This document shows positions 57,579 to 64,000 of a stretch of DNA of 64,000 nt, in pieces. The DNA comes from Elymus sibiricus. Taxonomy: Eukaryota; Streptophyta; Magnoliopsida; Poales; Poaceae. The notes under the pieces were generated by a model. It was not told where the DNA came from. It worked only from the letters and a program-made list of their open reading frames with translations, and did no database searches. The stretch covers positions 235,639,904 through 235,703,903 of the forward strand of contig CM077674.1 of assembly GCA_039707655.1 (NCBI GenBank), read 5' to 3'. Numbering within the stretch: position 1 is the first letter of the stretch; each line of letters starts with the position of its first letter. A program made the translations under genes and the position numbers.

Positions 57579-60500
57579 TAATTCCTGCTCGTCCTCGAGT
57601 AGGTAAATGATAAAAGAAATAATTTATGAAGTGTGAATGCTAGCATAGTGCATAAGTTTGATCAATGATAATTTCAATCACTTTTCCTAGCATCATAACA
57701 ACAACTTTTTCTCTTAAATCTCAACATGATAAAGTAGCAATTAAAAACAAATTTTTTGATGTGGAATGCTACCTACCATAATCATCATATATTCTTTTCT
57801 TTTATAGCATGGACATTGGACTTGAATGATTCAAAACAATAGTCTATAATTTGACATGAAGATATAAATACTCAAGCATACTAACAAGCAACCATGTCTT
57901 TCAAAATATCAATGCTAAAGAAAGTTATCCCTAGCCCATTATGCTCAATCATTGATCCATTCATGAAACACACTCAAATATTAGCTGCATCCAATGCACA
58001 AGTATGACAATAGTGCTCTCTAGTTGGTGCTTTATAAGAGAAGATGGAGACTCAAAATAAAAATAAAAAATTGCATAAAAGTAAATAGATAGGTCCTTCG
58101 CAGAGGGAAGCAGAGATTTGTCAAATGTGCCAGAGCTCAAAGCTGAAATTAAAGAGATAAAAATATTTTGAGAGGCATGCTTTTCCTGTCAACGAAAACG
58201 ACCGAGAATTCCCAATATTTTCCATGCTAGACACATCATAGGTGGTTCCCAAACAGAAAGTAATGTTTATTTCCTTTCCACCATTCTTTCACAATCCATG
58301 GCTAGCCGTATCCACGGGTGCCCTCCAAACCAACACTTTTCCAAGGAATTTTGTTGTTATTATTTTTGATTTCATTGTGGGACTGGGCATCCCTATTACC
58401 AACCACTCTCTCGTGCAATGACAAGTGAATAAACACTCATCATGAGAATAACACACCTAGCATGGAAAATAATGGCCATCCCCTGCCGCTTCATGAGCGG
58501 TACGGGCACACAAAACGGAAAAATTATTTTGAAAATTGGAGTTGGCACACGCAAATTTACTTGGAACGGCATTGAAATACCGCATATAGGTAGATATAGT
58601 GGACTCATTTGGCACAACTTGGGTTTAAGGAGTTTGGATGCACAAGCAGTATTCCTGCTTAGTACAAATGAAGGCTAGCAAATAGATTGAGAAGCAACCA
58701 ACCAAAAGGCGAAAACGGTCATAAACATGCATTGAACATAACTAACACCGAATAATGCACCATACGTAGGATATAATTTCGTTGCATAACTATTGACTTT
58801 ATGTGCATGCATAGGGAATCACAAACCTTAACACTAATATTCTTACTAAATCACAATTACTCACTAACATGACTCACATATTATCATCTCCATATCGCAA
58901 AACTATTGCAAGGAATCAAATTTATCATATCCAATGATCTTTCATGAAAGTTTTTTATTATATCCCTTCTTGAATATTCATCACTTTGGGATCAATTTCA
59001 TATCTTGTGCAAATTACCATTACTAATGTCAACTCTCAAAATAATATAAGTGAAGCATGAGAGTGTATGACAAACTACTCCAAAAAGATATGTGTGAAGA
59101 TCAAATGAGTAGTTAAGTAAATAGGTAGCTATGTGAGGACTCTCTCTCATTTAAAAATTTCAGATCTTAAGTAATTTATTCAAACAGAAAATAAAACAAA
59201 ATAAAATGGCATTCCAAGAATAGCACATATCATGTGAAGAAGCAAAAACTTAGGCTCAACCAAGACTAACCGATAATTGTTGATGAAGAAAGGTGGGATG
59301 CCTACCGGGCATCCCCAAGGTTAGATGCTTGAGACTTCTTGGAATAATAACTTGGGATGCCTTGGGCATCCCCAAGCTTGAGCTCTTGTGTCTCCTTAAT
59401 TCCTCTCATATCACGGTTTCTCCTAAATCTTAAAAACTTCATCCACACAAAACTCAACAAGAACTCGTGAGATAAGTTAGTATAAATCAACTCAAAACCT
59501 TAGCATTCTCTACTGTAGCAAATCACAAAAATTATAATTAAACATTGCATACTAAGTGCCTCTTCATATTTAATACTCCTATCCTCAAATAGAAACATTA
59601 AACACGCAAATATATGCAAACAATGCAACTATAACAGCAATCTGCCAAAACAGAACAGTCTGTAAAGGGTGAATAAGAATCCATACTTCCCTAACACCAA
59701 AAATTCTGAAAAATTACCAAGTGACAGATAACTCAAGCATGCTTACTGTGTAAAAATTTCAGATATTTATCTTGTTCTGACTATTCAGGAATATTCTGGA
59801 CATAACAGAAAACTTTCTGTTTTCAAACAGCAACACATGAACTTGCAAACCGAGCATGGTAAAGGCTATAATTGACATTTTATTGAACTAAAAGACACAG
59901 AACATGATTATTTATAACAGCAAGCAGATATAAACAGAAGAAAATGATGCTCCAAGCAAAACTGATATTATGTGACGAATAAAAATATAGCTCCAAGTGA
60001 GGTTACCAATAATGTTGAAGACGAAAGAGGGGATGCCTTCCGGGGCATCCCCAAGCTTAGTTGCTTGGGTCTTCCTTGAATATTACCTTGGGGTCCCTTG
60101 GGAATCCCCAAGATTAGGGTCTTGCCACTCCTTATTCTCCTCATATCGATATCTCACCCAAAACTTGAAAACTTCAATCACACAAAACTTAACGGAACTT
60201 GTGAGATAGGTTAGTATGATAAAAATAAATCATCCACTTAGGTACTGTCAAGTCAAGATTCATAATTGTTCCCACATAATTCCTACTGTATTACATCATT
60301 TCGACAATTTATATTACTCAATATAAGCTATGGAAACACTAAAACAAGCAAACTATGCACCGAAAGCAGAATCTATCAAAAAAAGAACAGCGTGTAGTGA
60401 GCGATTTAAAAACCATACTTATGTACCTATAAAAATTCTGAAAAATTAGGAAAAGGTAAAAAAAATTTAACCCAATACTGTGTAAAAATTTCATAATTTT

Positions 60501-60640
60501 CTCACGCTCCAGTACAGAATAGAAATTCCAGCACTGGACGCAAAAGTTTCTGTTTTTGCACAGAATCGAATCAACAAGTATCCACACTATCCCAAAGGCT
60601 TTACTTGGCACATTATTGAAAGAAAACATATAAAATATGA
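57579..60640 (-). other. Internal non-coding region of the deletion derivative
   Basis: AT-rich, no coding potential supported. Contains two diverged copies of about 730 bp (near 59230-59960 and 59960-60680). Each opens with purine-tract hairpins (sense CTAAGCTTGGGGATGCC) and carries CTGAAAAATTA..GTGTAAAAATTTCA. Short ORFs have no family. Confidence 0.55.
59295..60120 (-). repeat. Four purine-tract hairpins resembling the polypurine tract
   Basis: GGGATGCC..GGCATCCCC pairs occur at about 59295-59320, 59353-59381 and 60031-60054, and a decayed one at 60090-60112 (GGGGTCCC..GGAATCCCC). Each is followed on the plus strand by AAG(C/G)TTAG-like sequence. A further AGCATCCCCAAGCTTG is at 61448. 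The true polypurine tract at 57566-57578 (GCATCCCCCAGCTT) has the same core. Confidence 0.6.
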
Positions 60641-61660
60641 TTAACACAGTAGCTTAATCATGTGAACACATAAAAACAGAAGGTATAAGTATTGGGCTGT
60701 CTCCAAACAAGCGCTTTTCTTTAATGCCTTTTTAGCTAGGCATGATGATTTCAATGATGCTCGCATAAAAGTAAAGAATTGAAACACAAAGAGAGCATCA
60801 TGAAGCATATGACTAGCACATTTAAGCCTAATCCACTTCCTATGCATAGGGATTTTGTGAGCAAACAATTTATGGGAGCAAGAATCAACTAGCATAGGAA
60901 GGCAAAACAAGTATAACTTTGAAACTTTCAACACATAGAGAGGAAACTTTATATTATTGCAACACCTACAAGCATATGATCCTCTCTCATAATAATTTTC
61001 AGTAGAATCATGAAGAAATTCAACAATATATCCATCACACAAAGCATTCTTGTCATGATACATAAGAATAGAATTTTTATTACTCTCCACATAAGCAAAT
61101 TTATTCTCATTCATAATAGTGGGAGCAAACTCAACCAAATAACTATCATGAGATACTTGATTGGCATAATCCAATTGAAAATTAAAATCATGATGACAAG
61201 TTTCATGGTTATCATTATTCTTTATAGCATACATGTCATCACAATAATCATCATAGATAGCAACTTTATTCTCATCATAATCAATTGAAACCTCTTCCAA
61301 AGTAGTGGATTCAACATTAAATAAAGTCATGACCTCTCCAAATCCACTTTTATCATTATAATCATCATAAATAGGAGGCATGCAATCATCATAATAAATA
61401 TTCTCATCAAAACTTGGGGGACTAAAAATATCATCTTCATCAAACATAGCATCCCCAAGCTTGTAGCTTTGCATATCATTAGCATCATGGACATTCAAAG
61501 AATTCATACTAGCAACATTGCAATCATGCTCATAATTCAAATATTTTATGCCAAACATTTTATTGAATTCTTCTTCTATTAATTGAGCACAATTTTCCGA
61601 TCCATCATTTTCAAGAAAGACATTATAAAGACGAATAATATGAGGCAACCTCAATTCCAT
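60641..61660 (-). CDS. ORF of unknown function in the LTR retrotransposon, 339 aa
   Basis: ATG 61660 (MELRLPHIIRLYNVFLEN) to a stop at 60641. The first 200 residues are acidic and rich in Asp/Tyr/Asn (YYDDCMPPIYDDYND, AIYDDYCDDMYAIKNNDN). The C-terminal part is hydrophobic/basic with Cys-rich words (YACRCCNNIKFP) and two hydrophobic stretches (KLYLFCLPMLV, YLYLLFLCVHMIKLL). No known domain was recognised. It begins only 36 bp downstream of the truncated 5' LTR, so LTR transcripts would carry it near their 5' end. Intact frame. Confidence 0.6.
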   Translation of the reverse strand: MELRLPHIIRLYNVFLENDGSENCAQLIEEEFNKMFGIKYLNYEHDCNVASMNSLNVHDANDMQSYKLGDAMFDEDDIFSPPSFDENIYYDDCMPPIYDDYNDKSGFGEVMTLFNVESTTLEEVSIDYDENKVAIYDDYCDDMYAIKNNDNHETCHHDFNFQLDYANQVSHDSYLVEFAPTIMNENKFAYVESNKNSILMYHDKNALCDGYIVEFLHDSTENYYERGSYACRCCNNIKFPLYVLKVSKLYLFCLPMLVDSCSHKLFAHKIPMHRKWIRLKCASHMLHDALFVFQFFTFMRASLKSSCLAKKALKKSACLETAQYLYLLFLCVHMIKLLC

Positions 61661-61696
61661 TTTTTTGTACTTTTCTTTTTATAAAACCAAACTAGT

Positions 61697-62951
61697 GATA
61701 AAGAATCACTCCAAAGTTCCTATTCGCGGAGAACATAAGATAGAAATTGTTGTAGGGTACGAAACCACCTCAAAGTTATCTTTTTCGATCAATCTATTGA
61801 GCCATCCCTATAAGTGTCACGAACAGCCCTAGAGTTCGTACTAAAATAACACCATATGATACGCATCAACCAACTCCAATGTCACCTAGATACTCCAATG
61901 TCACCACAAATATCCATGAGTCAATTATACGATACGCATCAAACAACTTCAGATTCATAATATTCAATCCAACACAAAGAACTTCAAAGAGTGCCCCAAG
62001 ATTTCTACCAGAGAAAGTAGGATGAAAACATGCATCAACCCCTATGCATAGATTACCCCAATGTCACCTCGGGAATCCGCAAGTTGAGTGCCAAAACATA
62101 TATCAAGTGAATCAATATAATACCCCATTATCACCACGGGTATTCATATGCAAGACATACATCAAGTGTTCTCAAATCCATAAAAATATTCAATCCGATA
62201 ATAGTGAAACCTCAAAGGTAAAAACTCAATTCATCACAACAAGATAGAGAGGGAGAAACACCATATGATCCAACTATATTAACAAAGCTCGTGGTACATC
62301 AAGATCGTGCCAAATCAAGAACACGAGAGAGAGAGAGAGAGATCAAACACATAGCTACTAGTACATACCCTCAGCCCCGAGGGTGAACTACTCCCTCCTT
62401 GTCATGGAGACCGCCGGGATGATGAAGATGGCCTCCGGTGATGATTCCCCCCCTCCGGCAGGGTGCCGAAAAAGGGCTCCAGATGGGATCTCCTTGGTAC
62501 AGAGGCTTGCGGCGGCGTAAAAACTCATCTAGGTTAACTTTCAGGGGTTTCTGAATATATATGATTTTTTGGCGTTGGAATCACGCGAAGAAGGGCCACA
62601 GGGGGCCCACGAGGCACCAGGGCGCGCCTAGGGCGGGGGGGGGGGGGGGTGGCGCGCCCTGGTGGCTCGTGGAGCCCCTGTGGGTCTTCTGGCCTCCTCC
62701 CGAAGCTTCTAGTGTCTCTTATGTTCCAGAAAAAAATCGTCAAAAAGTTTCGCTGCATTTGGACTTCATTTGATATAGATTTTCTAGAAAACCAAAAACA
62801 AGCAGAAAACGGCAACTGGCACTGGGCACTAGGTCAATATGTTAGTCCATGAAAATTATATAAAAGCCATATAAAAGTGCACCAAAATCATACAAAACTA
62901 TAATAAACATGGCATGACTTCATAAATTATAGATACGTTGGAGACGTATCA
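61697..62951 (-). repeat. 5' LTR, truncated at its sense 3' end
   Basis: 1255 bp matching 56333-57565 of the 3' LTR. The match stops at GATAAAGAATC (61697), where sequence leading into the ORF begins. Retains the GC-rich inverted repeat (62603-62680) and the TATA-like box (62562-62554). A GA run near 62328-62342 is longer than in the other LTR. Confidence 0.9.
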
Positions 62952-63079
62952 GTCCCACCTATCAGTTGGTAAAAAATAATTACGCAGGCGCGTGAGGGGT
63001 CGAACCTGCGACCCCGCGGAACTGGCCCTTGCGCGCGAACCACCCTGGCTGTGTATATGCGTGCATGCACGTGTAGGTT

Positions 63080-63330
63080 GAGCACTTGAGTGTGAGCGTG
63101 TGTGTTGCGTCTTGTGCTGTGTGCATGCATGCGTGCGTGCATGTGTACGTGTGAGTGTTGCATGCATGCTTGAGTGCGTGTGTTTGTGCGAGTGTTGCGT
63201 GCGTGCATGTGTACGTGTGAGTGTTGCATGCATGCTTGAGGCATGTGTTCGTGCGAGTGTTGCATGCGTGCATGTGTACGTGTGAGTATTGCATGCATGC
63301 ATGCGGGCGTTGCGTGTGTGTTTGTCCGCA
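63080..63330 (+). repeat. Minisatellite, 65-66-bp unit, about three copies
   Basis: The word GCATGTGTACGTGTGAGT begins at 63139, 63205 and 63270. Units are built from GTGT/GCATGCATGC and are flanked by simpler GT/GC repeats. Open frames on the minus strand (Thr/His/Ala/Cys-rich, three frames) are translations of the repeat. Confidence 0.8.
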
Positions 63331-63617
63331 TGTGTGATGTGTGTGTATTCACCACAGTAGCTCCTGTGTATTAAAAGGCCGGCTCAGCATATCATCACTA
63401 GGCGACCTTGTCCGCTGTGGTTATCGCGCGCGGGCTACCAACCTGAGGTCTCGACTTCGAATCCCCACCGAGCACTAATTTATTACCATTTATTTCTTTC
63501 TTATACCCACTGATAGGTGGGCCCTACGTTAGGGAGATAATGTGCGCTTCTGATGCAACACTAGTTGCGCCACGTGGACTGTTTGACTGGTCAATTGATC
63601 GTGTCATCAAAAAAATA

Positions 63618-63850
63618 CGTAGCTGTACGGTGAGCCAGTGATTGTATAATCACCAGAAAATGTATATGCTGACCGTATCGTGCTTTCGTTTCAAATACAA
63701 TGACCGTCAATGTCACCATCAAAATACGGAGTTGTAAAGTGAGCTAGTGACCATATAATCACAAGAAAATGTATATGTTAACCGTAATGAGCGCATTCTA
63801 AATCCAGAGACCGTATTGCGCTTTCGCTTGAAATACAATGACCGTCACGC
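63618..63850 (+). repeat. Tandem duplication of about 100-125 bp
   Basis: Unit 1 (about 63618-63712) and unit 2 (about 63720-63847) share AATACG.AG.TGTA, GTGAGC.AGTGA, ATATAATCAC.AGAAAATGTA, GACCGTAT and GAAATACAATGACCGTCA-type words. Unit 2 has an extra 25 bp or so. Non-coding. Confidence 0.65.
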
Positions 63851-64000
63851 GTGAATGTGTATGGGGGCGTACTTTTAGAGGGCCAAGAGATAGTTTGTGT
63901 GCGTACGTGAAAAGGGCATAGAGAGAGGGGGTGTGCGATGGAGAGAATGAGAGAGAGATGCCCTTCATTCTCTTTATTGTGACTAATTTTATATAGGATA
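63851..64000. other. Right edge, GA/GT-rich DNA
   Basis: Short GAGAGAG and GTGTGCG stretches; nothing assignable before the window ends. Confidence 0.4.

Larger units (their letters stand above)
55895..62951 (-). mobile_element. Deletion-derivative LTR retrotransposon
   Basis: Minus-strand element with GTCCC on both sides (55890-55894 and 62952-62956). The 3' LTR is complete (55895-57565). The 5' LTR (61697-62951) lacks its last 440 bp or so, along with the primer site, gag and pol. The remaining internal region holds one ORF (60641-61660), AT-rich sequence with purine-tract hairpins, and a terminal polypurine tract (57566-57578). It cannot self-mobilise. Family not named; it shares internal phrases with the Gypsy element at 30358-40651, so it is probably also Gypsy. 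Confidence 0.88.
55800..63615. mobile_element. Imperfect inverted-repeat element interrupted by an LTR retrotransposon
   Basis: Left arm is 55818-55894 plus 62957-63020; right arm is about 63432-63612. Matching words on the arms, read toward each other, are TTGACCGGTCAAAAAGTC/TTGACCAGTCAAACAGTC, CTACGTGGCA/CCACGTGGCG and CCCACCTATCAGT. Both arms also hold a GGTTCGA-type word beside a GACC run (near 63000 and 63460), like an RNA polymerase III B box. The pre-insertion element would be about 0.75 kb. Superfamily and target duplication not determined. Confidence 0.45.

Noticed and set aside
62927..63355. Minus-strand ORFs rich in Thr, His, Ala and Cys
   Set aside because: Three frames are open across a GT/GCATGC minisatellite; no gene.
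63000..63480. tRNA genes at the GGTTCGA-like words
   Set aside because: Only B-box-like words are present; no cloverleaf, A box or acceptor stem could be built.
1..64000. CRISPR array, bacterial operon or phage system
   Set aside because: The window is plant nuclear DNA with spliced genes; tandem repeats here have no spacer structure.

Overview
This is a plant nuclear window, almost certainly from a Triticeae genome (wheat, Aegilops or a close relative). The evidence is one intact grass-type clock gene (TOC1/PRR1), spliced GT..AG genes, Stowaway and Tourist-like MITEs, and deeply nested LTR retrotransposons of wheat type. Wheat TOC1/PRR1 is recalled to lie on group-6 chromosomes, so such a chromosome is likely, but the window itself cannot prove that. 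Coordinates below join exons only where canonical splice sites and reading frame agree.

Layout. 1-6500 is a small gene island: the last exon of an unrecognised plus-strand gene (1346-1443), two MITEs, then complete TOC1/PRR1 on the minus strand (3519-5709, six exons, 517 codons, no lesion) with its promoter and a putative MITE about 450 bp upstream of the ATG. 6520-24800 is a 5'-truncated LINE. Its 3' tail is split by a 16.9-kb, three-LTR tandem retrotransposon (LTR-internal-LTR-internal-LTR) bounded by a single GAGGC duplication. That element carries gag and a second ORF but no pol. 24.7-26.5 kb is a decayed zinc-knuckle retroelement protein gene.

26517-44600 is a nest. An LTR element with CGGTAGTACCG arrays has a solo LTR inside its LTR (CATGC duplication). 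Its internal region is interrupted at 29935 by a CACTA-like end. Inside that repetitive DNA sits a full-length, mutated Gypsy (Athila-like) element on the minus strand (30358-40651, TCGCA duplication). Tandem and duplicated non-coding repeats follow to about 44.6 kb.

44740-51130 is a second gene island: a complete three-exon F-box/LRR/FBD gene (minus), a Stowaway MITE, a two-exon gene of unknown function (plus, 216 aa), and a weak minus-strand transcription unit. 51.8-55.9 kb holds MITEs, including one inserted in a relative of its own family, a 370-bp foldback, and three copies of a dispersed non-coding repeat. 55895-62951 is a deletion-derivative LTR retrotransposon (GTCCC duplication) inserted in one arm of an imperfect inverted-repeat element whose interior carries a 65-bp minisatellite.

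The most notable signal is regulatory. Two unrelated retrotransposon families each carry, besides the LTR promoter, a second internal promoter-like module that copies the organisation of their own LTR promoter and sits ahead of a downstream accessory ORF. In the three-LTR element it is an array of CGGT-N3-ACCG dyads then a TATA box; in the Gypsy element it is a GC-rich inverted repeat then a TATA box. The CGGT-N3-ACCG dyad is also shared with the LTR of another family, and the GC-rich inverted repeat precedes the TATA box in three LTR families.
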